From contig NZ_JADBGR010000104.1 in the NCBI RefSeq assembly GCF_014892515.1, positions 181,507 through 245,506 on the forward strand: 64,000 nucleotides of DNA. Reading direction: 5' to 3'. Shown one piece after another: positions 51,763 to 62,264 of the stretch (position 1 is the first letter of the stretch; every line of letters starts with the position of its first letter). The position numbers were made by a program, and so were the translations under genes. This stretch comes from Myceligenerans pegani (GTDB taxonomy: Bacteria; Actinomycetota; Actinomycetes; Actinomycetales; Cellulomonadaceae). Below the pieces are notes generated by a model. It was not told the DNA's origin and made no database searches. It worked only from the letters and a program-made list of their open reading frames with translations.

Positions 51763-54000
51763 ATGACGGATATCCACGCCCCAGAGCGTGCGGAGCACCG
51801 GAGCGCCGGACCCGGTGCCGGCCCACGGAACGGCGCGGACCCCCGGAACGGCACCGGCGCGGCTTCCCCCTTCGCCACCTACCGGCCGGGCGACTACGTG
51901 CGCGACGTCATCGCCGCGCTCGTCCTCCTGCTCGCGCTCGCCCTGCCGTGGACCGCCGCGGACCACGGCGCCGACCGGGTCGAGGTCGTGCTCGCCACGG
52001 CGGTCTCGCTCGCGTCCCTCGCGCTGCCGTACCTGGCGCGGTTCGGCGCGCTGCCGGTGTCGTGGACCGTGCAGGCCACACGCAGGTGGCGGGTGTGGGC
52101 GAACGCGCCCACCGTCGTCGTCGCGCTGGTGGTGATCGCCCTCGACCTGGGCAGCGGATCCGGCGTGGGGACCGGCGTCGGCCTCGGCCTCGCCGGAGCC
52201 CTGCTCGCCGCCACGCCGCGGGACAGCGAGCTCGGACCGGCCGAGCTCGACGGCCGCGTCCACGACCGGTGGCGCACCGGTCTCGCCCTGGCCGGCGGAC
52301 TCGTCGCCGCCTGCGCGCTGGTCTCGCTCGTCCAGACGTACATCAGCGATCGCGAACTCGGCCCGATGCTGCGGGCCCCCCTCGGGTTCGCCCTGGTCGC
52401 CGGCCTCCTCCTGCTCCTCGTGTTCGCGACCTGGCGCCGTGACCGCGCCGCGCGGCTCGTGCTGCTCGCCCTCGGCGTCGTCCTGATCGTCCTGGCCGTG
52501 TTCACCTCCGGCAGCGCGGTGCCCGGCGTGGAGTCCACCCACGGGCAGCGGTTCGGCCTCGTCCTGTTCCCGGCGCTCGCCGCGCTGGCCGGAGCCCCGG
52601 CCGTGCGGCGGTCACCGGTCTGGGAGTCCCGGGAGGCAGGCCCCGTGCCCGGCGCCGTCGACGTGTGGGTGCGCGCCGCGGTCCGCGCCTTCCAGGTCCT
52701 CGTGCTGTTCGCGCTGTGCAGCGCCGGGGGCGGCCTCGTCAGCCTCGTCGCCGACGGGTTCGACGTCGCGCCCCTGCTCCGCCTCATCCTCGGCCTCGTG
52801 ATCGCGGGCGTCGCCTGGTTCGGGCAGCGCTCGCTGCGCCGCGACACCTCGACCGGGCACGTGCCGGCCGTCGGTGCCGCCTGCGTCACCGGCGTGCTGG
52901 GCCTCGTCGTGGTGGTCGCCACCTCCGGCGGCGGGGACGGCCCGCGGATCGTGGACCTCGTGACGGCCCTCGGGCTGCCGGGCATCGCCGCGTCCGCACT
53001 CATGGTCCCGAAGGCCGTGCGCGAGCACTTCCAGACCTCCGGGATCGCCGGTGACGGAGCCGCCGACCACAGCCCCGCGTGGATCTGGGCGCCGGCGGCC
53101 GCGGATCGTCCGGCGACGCTGCCGGACAAGCCGGCCCGCGAGCGCGAGCAGATCCCGACGAGTGGCACGCACGTCGCTGCGTCCGCGCGCAGCGGTGCGG
53201 GGGCCGAGGACGGGGCTGCCGGCCAGGGCGCGCCGCCGGGTGCTCCCGCGTCCGGGGCCCAGCCCGTGGCGGACGCCGCCGCGACGCCGGACGCTGGCCC
53301 CTGGCAGCCCGCGGCCGAGCAGTCCACGGCAGGGCATACGACGGGGCAGAGCACGGTCGAGCAGGCCACGGCCGCGGCGCGGGCCACGGCGGCAGCGTCC
53401 GCCGGTACGGGCGACGAGCAGCCGTCCACGCGGGACGTCACCGCGATGCTGCGCCCCGCCTCCGGCGCCGGACCGGCCGCGCCCGCCGCCGCGTCGCCGG
53501 ACTCCGGCAGCGTGCCGGCGACTCCGGACCGGCCGCGCAAGCGGGTCTCCTCGACCGGTGCCGTGCGCACGTACGCGGGTCAGGAGCACCGCGCCGCCTC
53601 GGGCGAGCAGCCGTCCGTGACACAGGTGGCCAAGCAGCCGACGGCCCGCGAGATGCAGAGCCTGGCGGCGCGGCAGGACGCCGCGCGCGAGACCGCCGTC
53701 ATGCAGCCGGTCCAGGGCGGGGCCCGGCCCGCGGGCGTCGACCACGCCGCGCAGCCCACGCTCGTCGGGCAGCCCGCCCAGCCGCAGCCCGCCCAGCCGC
53801 AGCAGCGCGCCTGGACCCCCGAGGTCGCCCTCGACCCGCGCACGCCGCTGGCCGATCTCGCCGTCATCGTGCAGGAGGCGCCCCACCTGCGGCCGCACGT
53901 CGCCCGGAACCCCTCCACGTACCCCGCGCTGCTCGACTGGCTCGGCGGGCTCGGCGACCCGGACGTGGACGCCGCGCTCCGCTCGCGCCGACAAGTGTGA
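51763..54000 (+). CDS. Multi-spanning membrane protein with LRV-like C-terminus
   Basis: A 745-residue protein. About ten membrane segments occupy residues 40-415. A 250-residue Ala/Pro/Gln/Thr-rich, probably cytoplasmic and disordered region follows. The final 55 residues, 'ALDPRTPLADLAVIVQEAPH' then 'LRPHVARNPSTYPALLDWLG', match the variant leucine-rich repeat (LRV) module seen at the ends of many actinobacterial proteins. The upstream 200-base gap contains short GC palindromes but no gene I can see. The function is unknown. Confidence 0.75.
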   Translation: MTDIHAPERAEHRSAGPGAGPRNGADPRNGTGAASPFATYRPGDYVRDVIAALVLLLALALPWTAADHGADRVEVVLATAVSLASLALPYLARFGALPVSWTVQATRRWRVWANAPTVVVALVVIALDLGSGSGVGTGVGLGLAGALLAATPRDSELGPAELDGRVHDRWRTGLALAGGLVAACALVSLVQTYISDRELGPMLRAPLGFALVAGLLLLLVFATWRRDRAARLVLLALGVVLIVLAVFTSGSAVPGVESTHGQRFGLVLFPALAALAGAPAVRRSPVWESREAGPVPGAVDVWVRAAVRAFQVLVLFALCSAGGGLVSLVADGFDVAPLLRLILGLVIAGVAWFGQRSLRRDTSTGHVPAVGAACVTGVLGLVVVVATSGGGDGPRIVDLVTALGLPGIAASALMVPKAVREHFQTSGIAGDGAADHSPAWIWAPAAADRPATLPDKPAREREQIPTSGTHVAASARSGAGAEDGAAGQGAPPGAPASGAQPVADAAATPDAGPWQPAAEQSTAGHTTGQSTVEQATAAARATAAASAGTGDEQPSTRDVTAMLRPASGAGPAAPAAASPDSGSVPATPDRPRKRVSSTGAVRTYAGQEHRAASGEQPSVTQVAKQPTAREMQSLAARQDAARETAVMQPVQGGARPAGVDHAAQPTLVGQPAQPQPAQPQQRAWTPEVALDPRTPLADLAVIVQEAPHLRPHVARNPSTYPALLDWLGGLGDPDVDAALRSRRQV

Positions 54001-54002
54001 GA

Positions 54003-55229
54003 ATGCTGCCTGTGCGCCCCATCACCCAGTCGAACAAGCTGCGCGACGTCCGGTACGACGTGCGCGGGCCCATCCTGGTCGAGGCCGAGCGGCTCGAGGC
54101 GGAGGGCCACCAGGTCCTGAAGCTGAACATCGGCAACCCGGCGCCCTTCGGATTCGAGGCGCCGGACGTCGTCGTCGACGGGCTGCGGAAGCACCTGCGC
54201 GAGGCGGAGGGCTACTCCGACTCCCGCGGCATCCTCCCGGCGCGCGAGGCCGTGTCGGCCTACTACACGGGCCGCGGGCTGGACGTCACGCCCACCGACG
54301 TGTTCATCGGCAGCGGCGTGTCCGAGATGATCTCGCTCGTGCTGCAGGCGCTCGTGGACGACGGTGACGAGGTGCTCATCCCCGCGCCCGACTACCCGCT
54401 GTGGACCGGCGCCGTGACGCTCACCGGCGGCACGCCCGTGCACTACGGGTGCGACGAGGCGGCCGGCTGGTCACCCGACCTGGCCGACCTGGAGTCCAGG
54501 ATCACGCCGCACACCAAGGCGCTCGTGGTGATCAACCCGAACAACCCCACCGGAGCGGTCTACCCGCCCGAGACGGTGCGGGCGCTGGCCGACATCGCGC
54601 GGCGGCACGGGCTCGTGCTCCTGAGCGACGAGATCTACGAGAAGATCCTGTTCGACGGCGCGACCCACCACCACACCGCCACGTTCGCGGGCGACGACGT
54701 GCTGTGCCTGACCTTCTCCGGGCTGTCCAAGGCCTACCGCGTGGCCGGGTTCCGGTCCGGCTGGGTGGCGGTCACCGGACCGAAGCAGCTCGCCACCGAC
54801 TTCCTCGAGGGCCTGACCCTGCTGGCGAACATGCGCATGTGCGCCAACGTCCCGGCGCAGTACGCGATCCCGGCGGCGCTCGGCGGCGACCCGGGCGTCG
54901 TCGACGAGCTCCTGCTGCCCGGCGGGCGGCTGCTCGAACAGCGCGACACGGCCGTGCGCCTGCTCAACGAGATCCCCGGGGTGCACACGGTCGCCCCGCA
55001 GGGCGCGCTCTACTGCTTCCCGCGCCTGGACCCCGCGGTCTACGCGGTGGACGACGACGAGAAGCTGGTGCTCGAACTGCTCCGGGAGAAGCACATCCTG
55101 GTGACCCACGGGACCGGCTTCAACTGGCCGTCCCCGGACCACTTCCGCCTGGTCATGCTGCCGAGGGTGGACGTCCTGAAGGACGCGATCGGTCGCATCG
55201 CGGACTTCCTGGACACGAAGCGGGTCTGA
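54003..55229 (+). CDS. PLP-dependent aminotransferase (AlaA-like)
   Basis: A 408-residue class I aminotransferase. 'KLNIGNPAPFGFEAPD', 'INPNNPTGAVYP' and 'LSDEIYEKILFDGA' are the conserved family stretches. The pyridoxal lysine lies in 'FSGLSKAYRVAGFRSGW', and 'FRLVML' contains the substrate-carboxylate arginine. It resembles AlaA alanine/glutamate-pyruvate transaminases. ATG 54003 or GTG 54012 could be the start; it follows the previous gene by 2 bases. Alanine formation fits its place next to leuA, since both draw on pyruvate-linked pools. Confidence 0.9.
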   Translation: MLPVRPITQSNKLRDVRYDVRGPILVEAERLEAEGHQVLKLNIGNPAPFGFEAPDVVVDGLRKHLREAEGYSDSRGILPAREAVSAYYTGRGLDVTPTDVFIGSGVSEMISLVLQALVDDGDEVLIPAPDYPLWTGAVTLTGGTPVHYGCDEAAGWSPDLADLESRITPHTKALVVINPNNPTGAVYPPETVRALADIARRHGLVLLSDEIYEKILFDGATHHHTATFAGDDVLCLTFSGLSKAYRVAGFRSGWVAVTGPKQLATDFLEGLTLLANMRMCANVPAQYAIPAALGGDPGVVDELLLPGGRLLEQRDTAVRLLNEIPGVHTVAPQGALYCFPRLDPAVYAVDDDEKLVLELLREKHILVTHGTGFNWPSPDHFRLVMLPRVDVLKDAIGRIADFLDTKRV

Positions 55230-55301
55230 GGTCGGTGACCAACGCGGCACCACATCGTGGACAGGTGTGGTGCGGGCAACACGCGGAGGTACAGTGACAG
55301 C

Positions 55302-55352
55302 GTGCACCCGGCGAAGAGCCTCCTCCTTCGGTGCCGCGGCGAGGCCCCATAA
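55302..55352 (+). CDS. leuL: leuA leader peptide
   Basis: A 16-residue frame, MHPAKSLLLRCRGEAP, starts at GTG 55302 and ends at TAA 55352. It contains three consecutive leucine codons (CTC CTC CTT). GGAGG lies 12 bases upstream, a slightly long spacing. It precedes leuA by 104 bases and overlaps the left arm of a strong hairpin. This is the classic layout of ribosome-mediated attenuation, as described for leuA leaders in other Actinobacteria. It is too short for ordinary gene calling. Confidence 0.75.
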   Translation: MHPAKSLLLRCRGEAP

Positions 55353-55375
55353 AGAGGCCGGACTCCTCGCCGCGG
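55334..55375 (+). promoter_or_regulatory. Attenuator hairpin in the leuA leader
   Basis: Arms 55334-55344 and 55365-55375 form a perfect 11-bp GC-rich stem with a 20-base loop that itself contains a GGCC/GGCC inner pairing. The left arm lies inside the leader-peptide frame, six bases after its Leu codons. A ribosome stalled for Leu-tRNA would keep this stem from forming. The remaining 80 bases to leuA include a second GC-rich inverted stretch. Confidence 0.65.
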
Positions 55376-55405
55376 TGGCTTCGTGATGCCGGCCGCGGCC
55401 CGTGA

Positions 55406-57298
<1,893 letters not shown>

Positions 57299-57332
57299 GG
57301 AACCCTCCGGCCTCGTGCCCCGAGGTCGCTCC

Positions 57333-57383
57333 CGCTGTCGGATGATCGGCTCCCGCGGGAGGAGGACCGATCATCCGACAGCG
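57333..57383 (+). terminator. 17-bp terminator hairpin after leuA
   Basis: Arms 57333-57349 and 57367-57383 are perfectly complementary with a 17-base loop, 34 bases after the leuA stop. The remaining part of the 366-base gap (57384-57664) contains the palindrome at 57562 and the next gene's ribosome site; I see no gene in it. Confidence 0.85.
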
Positions 57384-57561
57384 CTCCTCGACCGGATCAG
57401 CCGGCGCGAGCCTGCAGGCATGAGATTGCCGGCATGAGCACGAGGTTGCCGCGCATCGCCCGAGAAGATCGCGGCGCGCAACCCGGACGCGTTCTGACGC
57501 CGTGAGCGCGGGCTGTGGCCGGAGCGGCCCCGTTCGCGGCCTCCGGGACGCCGTCGTGCTG

Positions 57562-57571
57562 ACAACGTTGT
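57562..57571. promoter_or_regulatory. LacI-type palindrome
   Basis: ACAACGTTGT, within TGACAACGTTGTCCC, has the central CG and symmetric arms of many LacI-family operators. It is about 95 bases before the gene at 57665. There is no LacI-family regulator in the window, so the assignment is tentative. Confidence 0.25.
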
Positions 57572-57664
57572 CCCAGCGGCCGCCGCGCGCGCCGGGCGGC
57601 AAGCCCGGGCGAACGCGGCCCGTTCCGTCCGGAGGGGCCCGCGATCTCTGGCAGGATGCCCTCT

Positions 57665-58516
57665 GTGAAGCACGGCACACGGGTAGCGTTGTTCCTGGTG
57701 GGAGCGCTCGTCTATACCTCCTCGGTGGAGGGGCGGGAGGCGCTCGCCGGGTGGTTCGACGGTGTCCTGTGGTCGGTTGCCACGATCCTGCTGGTCCTCG
57801 CGGTGCGGCATCCCGCCCACGACGTCGTCGATCCGAGAAGCTCCGTGGTGCGTGTGCTCGACACGGGCGGGTCGTCGCGGAACCGGGTGCGCGCGATCCT
57901 CGGGCTGGCGCCCCTCGGCGCCGTCGAACGGGAGCGCCCGCCCGGGGCGCCGCGACCCGGGCGGGGCGCCGCGCAGGAGGGCTGGATCGTCGCGTACGGC
58001 CTGACCCGTGTCCGGGCCGAGCAGGCCGTGGCGCACCTCGCGGTGCGGGGGATCCGTGCCGTGCGGGACGTGGACCCGCTGCACGTCGTGCGCAGGCTGC
58101 TCCTGCACGCGGCGCCGGTCGTGATCGCGCCGGTGGTGGTCACGGTGGTCGGCCGGTTCGAGCTGCTGCCGTACGTGGGCCCGCTCAGCGTGGTGGTGGT
58201 GTGGGCGGTGCTCGTCTTCCTCGCCTACCTGGCGATCGACGTGCTGGTCGCGCGTCGCGGCACCGCCGATCCCGAGTTCTCCGTCGACGGGCCGTTCACC
58301 GTGCGGCTGGTGGGCATGGACGCGACGGCCGGGCGCGACGCCGTGGAGCTCATCAGCGCGTTGTGCCAGGTCGCGGCCCTCGGCCTGGATGACGCGCGCA
58401 CCCTGTTCCGCACCATCCCGGCGACGGTCGCGGAGCGCGTCACCGCGGCGGAGGCCGACCGCTACCGCACCGCGCTGGAACGGGCGGGCGCCACCGTGGA
58501 GGTCGTGGGCAGGTAG
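57665..58516 (+). CDS. Membrane protein with ribosomal L7/L12-like C-terminal domain
   Basis: A 283-residue protein. An N-terminal membrane helix and a soluble stretch are followed by 'GWIVAYGLTRVRAEQAVAHL', then two more membrane segments near 145-200. The last 75 residues, 'FTVRLVGMDATAGRDAVELI...LGLDDARTLFRTIPATVAER', match the L7/L12 C-terminal fold: beta strand, helix, 'GL.LD.AK/R.L', 'P..V...V...EA', and end 'LERAGATVEV'. GTG 57665 is preferred because AGGA lies 8 bases upstream; ATG 57656 is an alternative. A link to translation factors is possible but unproven. Confidence 0.75.
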   Translation: MKHGTRVALFLVGALVYTSSVEGREALAGWFDGVLWSVATILLVLAVRHPAHDVVDPRSSVVRVLDTGGSSRNRVRAILGLAPLGAVERERPPGAPRPGRGAAQEGWIVAYGLTRVRAEQAVAHLAVRGIRAVRDVDPLHVVRRLLLHAAPVVIAPVVVTVVGRFELLPYVGPLSVVVVWAVLVFLAYLAIDVLVARRGTADPEFSVDGPFTVRLVGMDATAGRDAVELISALCQVAALGLDDARTLFRTIPATVAERVTAAEADRYRTALERAGATVEVVGR

Positions 58517-58525
58517 CGTCTGCGC

Positions 58526-59650
58526 ATGCGCGACCAGATCATCCTCCAGCCCGGCACCGACGTCCCCGCGGGCGTGCACTACCTGGCCACCCAGCGGGAC
58601 ACGGCCTTCTGGGGCCGCCTGCCGTGCGCCGCCGACGAGCCGGTCCTCACCGTGGACCCGGGGGACGACGTCGTGATCGACACCCTGTCCCACGAGGGCA
58701 TCCTCGAGGACCAGGGGTCGGATCCGCTCACCTGGTTCGCCGAGCGGGGCGTGCCCGACGGCGCGGTGCTGGCCGACGCGGTCGAGCTGACGCGCGCCGC
58801 CCGCGCGGGCGAGCACGCGAGCCGGCTCGGCGTCCGCATCCCCGGGATGCCGGACTCGCCCGGCGGCCACGGCGGCCACGTGGTGACCGGACCGATCGCG
58901 GTGCGCGGCGCCCGCCCCGGCGACCTGCTGGCGATCCGCGTCCTGGAAGCGACGCCGCGCGTCCCCTACGGCGTCATCTCCAACCGGCACGGCCGCGGCG
59001 CGCTGCCCGGGGAGTACCCCGCCGGCGGCGCGCCGGCCGTCAGCGTGTTCGCGTCGGTGGACGACGACGGGCGCGGGCGCATCCCGCTGTCCGCTGACGC
59101 CCGGTCCACCGTCGGGTTCGACCTCGCGCCCTTCTGCGGGATCATGGGCGTCGCCGCCGCGGGCGGCGAGCGACCCCACTCCGTGCCGCCGGGCAGGTTC
59201 GGCGGCAACCTCGACATCAACCTCCTCGGCGCGGGCACCACGCTCTACCTGCCCGTGCAGGCCGACGGCGCGCTGGCGTACGTCGGCGACCCGCACTTCG
59301 CGCAGGGCGACGGCGAGGTGGCGCTGACCGCGTTCGAGGCCTCCCTGCGGATGCGGCTGCGCCTCGACCTGATCCCGGCCGGCGAGGCGACCGCCATGTT
59401 CGGGGAACTGGCCGGCCCGCTGGGGGAGACGCGCGACTTCCTCGTCCCCACGGGCCTGGACCGCGACCTCGACGTGGCCGTGCAGGACTGCGTCCGCGCG
59501 GCCATCGCTCTGCTCCGCGCCCGGTACGGGATGGACGCCGAGCACGCCTACGCCTACCTGTCGGCCGCGACGGACTTCGACATCTCGCAGGTCGTGGACG
59601 TCGTCAAGGGCGTCCACGCGAAGATCCGCAAGTCGGACTTCGGTAGCTGA
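58526..59650 (+). CDS. Acetamidase/formamidase family protein
   Basis: A 374-residue FmdA/AmdA-type amidohydrolase. 'GHVVTGPIAVRGARPGDLLA', 'LAPFCGIMGVAAA', 'PPGRFGGNLDINLLGAGTTL' and 'LPVQADGALAYVGDPHFAQG' then 'DGEVALTAFE' are the conserved metal-binding stretches of the family. It would release ammonia from acetamide or formamide. It begins 9 bases after the L7/L12-like gene and is followed by a second, unrelated amidase, so the pair may serve amide nitrogen use. The liv-type transporter at 4-8.7 kb is not adjacent. Confidence 0.88.
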   Translation: MRDQIILQPGTDVPAGVHYLATQRDTAFWGRLPCAADEPVLTVDPGDDVVIDTLSHEGILEDQGSDPLTWFAERGVPDGAVLADAVELTRAARAGEHASRLGVRIPGMPDSPGGHGGHVVTGPIAVRGARPGDLLAIRVLEATPRVPYGVISNRHGRGALPGEYPAGGAPAVSVFASVDDDGRGRIPLSADARSTVGFDLAPFCGIMGVAAAGGERPHSVPPGRFGGNLDINLLGAGTTLYLPVQADGALAYVGDPHFAQGDGEVALTAFEASLRMRLRLDLIPAGEATAMFGELAGPLGETRDFLVPTGLDRDLDVAVQDCVRAAIALLRARYGMDAEHAYAYLSAATDFDISQVVDVVKGVHAKIRKSDFGS

Positions 59651-59684
59651 CACGACCGACCGGGTCGGCCGCACGGCTGGCACC

Positions 59685-60911
59685 ATGGCCCGCATGGACA
59701 GCTCAGTGTGGCGGGTGCTCGGGGGCGACGGCGGGGCGCTGGTGGCGCCGACGGGTTCCGGCGTGCTCGACGGCGAGACCGTCGCCGTCAAGGATCTCTT
59801 CGCGGTGGCCGGGCAGCGGGTCGGGGCCGGGAACCCGGCCTGGCTCGAACGGGCGGACGTCGAGCCGGCGCACGCCCCCGCCGTCGCCCGGCTCCTCGCG
59901 GCGGGCGCCGCGGTCACCGGGATCGCGCGGACCGAGGAGTTCGCCTGGTCCCTCACCGGCGCGAACGCCCACTACGGCACGCCGCCCAACCCGGCCGCGC
60001 CCGGTCGGATCTCCGGCGGGTCGACGTCGGGCCCGGCGACCGCCGTCGCGGGTGGCGAGGTGAGCATCGGGCTCGGCACCGACACCTCTGGATCGATCCG
60101 CGTCCCCGCCGCCTACCAGAGACTCTGGGGCTTCCGCCCCACGCACGGCGTGATCTCGGGCGACGGCGTGCTGCCGCTCGCGCCGTCGTTCGACACGGTC
60201 GGCTGGCTGACCCGGGACCCGGACCTGCTGGCGCGCGTGGGCGACGTGCTGCTCCCGCCGGACACGGCCGGGCCCGCGGACCGGGCCGGCACGCCGATCA
60301 CCGGAGCCGCACCGTTCCAGGGCCGGCTCGTCCCGGCCGGAGGTCTTCTCGAACTGGCCGAGCCGGGGGTGCGGTCGGCCGTCGAGGCCTGGCTCGGCGG
60401 CCAGGTGGCGTCGGACGGGGCGTCCCACCGCGCCGGCCTCGACGCCCCGCCCTTCACCGGACTCCCGGACGAGTGGGTCCAGGCCGTTCGCGTGGTGCAG
60501 GCCGCCGAGGCCTGGGAGGCGCACGGCGAGTGGATCGCCGACCACCTCGACGAGCTCGGGCCGGCCGTGCGGGGGCGCTTCCAGTTCGCGCGCTCCGTCA
60601 CCCCCGGCGAGGCCGCCGCGGCCCGGAAGACCGCCGCCGAGGCGCGGTCGGCGATCCGCGACCGACTCGGCGACGACGTGCTCGTCCTGCCCGCTGCCTC
60701 GTCGGTCGCCCCGCCCGCCGGCGACCCCGACGCCGCCGAGGCCGTCCGCGCCGCCACCGTCACGCTCTGCGCCACGGTGGTGCTCGGCGGCCTCCCGGCG
60801 CTCGCGGTCCCGCTCCGGACGGCGGACGACCTCCCGACGGCGGCCTGCCTGGTGGGCCCGGCAGGTTCGGACCGCACCCTCCTGGCCATGGCGTCGCAGC
60901 TCACCGCCTGA
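59685..60911 (+). CDS. Amidase (amidase-signature family)
   Basis: A 408-residue amidase with the Ser-cisSer-Lys triad: Lys in 'ETVAVKDLFAV', cis-Ser in 'RISGGSTSGPATAVAGG' and the nucleophile Ser in 'GLGTDTSGSIRVPA'. It is shorter than typical GatA (about 480) and resembles AtzF/AtzE-like or indoleacetamide-type amidases in length. ATG 59685 or 59694 may be the start. It lies 34 bases after the acetamidase/formamidase. The stop overlaps that of the convergent Dabb gene by 11 bases. The substrate is unknown. Confidence 0.88.
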   Translation: MARMDSSVWRVLGGDGGALVAPTGSGVLDGETVAVKDLFAVAGQRVGAGNPAWLERADVEPAHAPAVARLLAAGAAVTGIARTEEFAWSLTGANAHYGTPPNPAAPGRISGGSTSGPATAVAGGEVSIGLGTDTSGSIRVPAAYQRLWGFRPTHGVISGDGVLPLAPSFDTVGWLTRDPDLLARVGDVLLPPDTAGPADRAGTPITGAAPFQGRLVPAGGLLELAEPGVRSAVEAWLGGQVASDGASHRAGLDAPPFTGLPDEWVQAVRVVQAAEAWEAHGEWIADHLDELGPAVRGRFQFARSVTPGEAAAARKTAAEARSAIRDRLGDDVLVLPAASSVAPPAGDPDAAEAVRAATVTLCATVVLGGLPALAVPLRTADDLPTAACLVGPAGSDRTLLAMASQLTA

Positions 60912-61377
60912 GCCGGCCTGGCCCGGCCCGGCCTGACTCGGGGGCCGCCGGCGCCCGTCGGGTCCCGTGCCTGCCGGGAGCGGCGCTGCCCGTGTACTCG
61001 CCGATGTCGGAGACGAGCTCGGCGATGTCGGGCCTGCTCTCGAACCGGCGCCGGTGGATCGCGGCGATCCTCTCCCCGACCTCCGGGTCCATGCCGTCGG
61101 AGATGTCGAACGACATGAACGTGTCGACCAGCGGCAGGCCGATCCGGTCCACTTCCAGGTGCGCAGGGTGGTTCATCATCTCCTCGTAGGCGTCCAGGTC
61201 CTCCATCACGGAGACGGCGGCGTACTCGAACTCACCGCCGAAGTCGCGGCCGACGGCGCTCCGGACGACCGGCGGTGTCATGGCCCGGTTCGCCTCGCGC
61301 ATCTTCTCGAGCGCGGCGTCCACCTGGTCCTGGGAGAGCCCGGGCTTGGGAGTGAAGCGAATGACGTGGTAGATCAT
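60901..61377 (-). CDS. Dabb-family (alpha-beta barrel) protein
   Basis: A 158-residue protein. The first 100 residues form a dimeric alpha-beta barrel: 'MIYHVIRFTPKPGLSQDQVD', 'GGEFEYAAVSVMEDLDAYEE', 'MMNHPAHLEVDRI'. These 'stress-responsive' Dabb proteins are small enzymes or heat-stable proteins of varied function. The basic C-terminal tail is likely unstructured. It overlaps the NAD(P)-binding gene by 4 bases and is the last gene of a three-gene operon. Confidence 0.8.
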   Translation of the reverse strand: MIYHVIRFTPKPGLSQDQVDAALEKMREANRAMTPPVVRSAVGRDFGGEFEYAAVSVMEDLDAYEEMMNHPAHLEVDRIGLPLVDTFMSFDISDGMDPEVGERIAAIHRRRFESRPDIAELVSDIGEYTGSAAPGRHGTRRAPAAPESGRAGPGRLRR

Positions 61378-62264
61378 CGTGCTGCCTCTCCGGTAGGTGT
61401 CTTCTCCGCAGGTGCCGCCGCGAAGACGGCCGCGTGGTCACGGGCGAAGTCGGTCAGGTCGCGGGCCGGCCGGCCGGTGAGGTCGGCGACGGACGAGTGC
61501 ACCTCGGACGCCTCGCCGCGCGCGTAGTGGGCGTAGTCCTCGACCAGGCCGTTGACCTGCCAGGGCGGGAGGATCCCGGACAGCATGGCCGCGAAGCGGT
61601 CGGCCGGGACGTCCCGGAAGGTGATGTCGCGCCCGGTGACATCCGAGAGCGCCCGCGCGATCTCGTGGTGACTCACGGCGCGGGGGCCGGTCAGCGTGTA
61701 CGTCCGGCCGTCGTGGCCCGTGCCGGCGAGGACGGCGGCGGCGCTCTCGGCGATGTCCCTCGTGTCGATCGCGCTGACGGTGGCATCGCCGATGGGCGCG
61801 CCGAACCAGCCCTGTGCGATGGTCGCGGCCATGCCGAACAGTCCCTGCAGGTACAGGTTGGGGCGCAGGACCGTGTGGTCCAGGCCGATCCGCCGCACGT
61901 GGGACTCGACCTCGGCGTGCCAGCGCAGGAACCGCACCGGCGAGTCGGCGGTGGCCGCGTACTGGGACAGCAGCACCAGCCGCTGCACGCCGGCCTCGCG
62001 CGCCAGGTCGGCGAAGCGGATCTGCACCGCGGCCGCGTCCTCGGCCGAAGGGCTGTTGAGGAAGACGGCGTCGACGCCGTCCAGCGCCGCGGCGAGAGAC
62101 ACCGGATCCTTCAGGTCGGCGACGACGGTCTCGGCGCCGTCGATGTCGCGGCCGGCGTGGCGGGTCATGGCGCGGACGCCGAGGCCGCGGACGCGCAGGG
62201 CGGGAACCAGCGCGGAACCGACGGTTCCGGTCGCGCCGGTCACGAGGACGGTGGGTGCGTTCAT
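61374..62264 (-). CDS. NAD(P)H-binding NmrA-like oxidoreductase
   Basis: A 296-residue atypical short-chain dehydrogenase. The dinucleotide motif is 'VLVTGATGTVGSALVPALR' (GxxGxxG), followed by 'VVADLKDPVSLAAALDGVDA'. The family's usual active-site Tyr-x-x-x-Lys is absent, and 'LRPNLYLQGL' fits the NmrA/azoreductase-like (AzoB) group. It overlaps its neighbours by 4 bases on each side. It could be a redox sensor or a quinone reductase. Confidence 0.85.
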   Translation of the reverse strand: MNAPTVLVTGATGTVGSALVPALRVRGLGVRAMTRHAGRDIDGAETVVADLKDPVSLAAALDGVDAVFLNSPSAEDAAAVQIRFADLAREAGVQRLVLLSQYAATADSPVRFLRWHAEVESHVRRIGLDHTVLRPNLYLQGLFGMAATIAQGWFGAPIGDATVSAIDTRDIAESAAAVLAGTGHDGRTYTLTGPRAVSHHEIARALSDVTGRDITFRDVPADRFAAMLSGILPPWQVNGLVEDYAHYARGEASEVHSSVADLTGRPARDLTDFARDHAAVFAAAPAEKTPTGEAAR

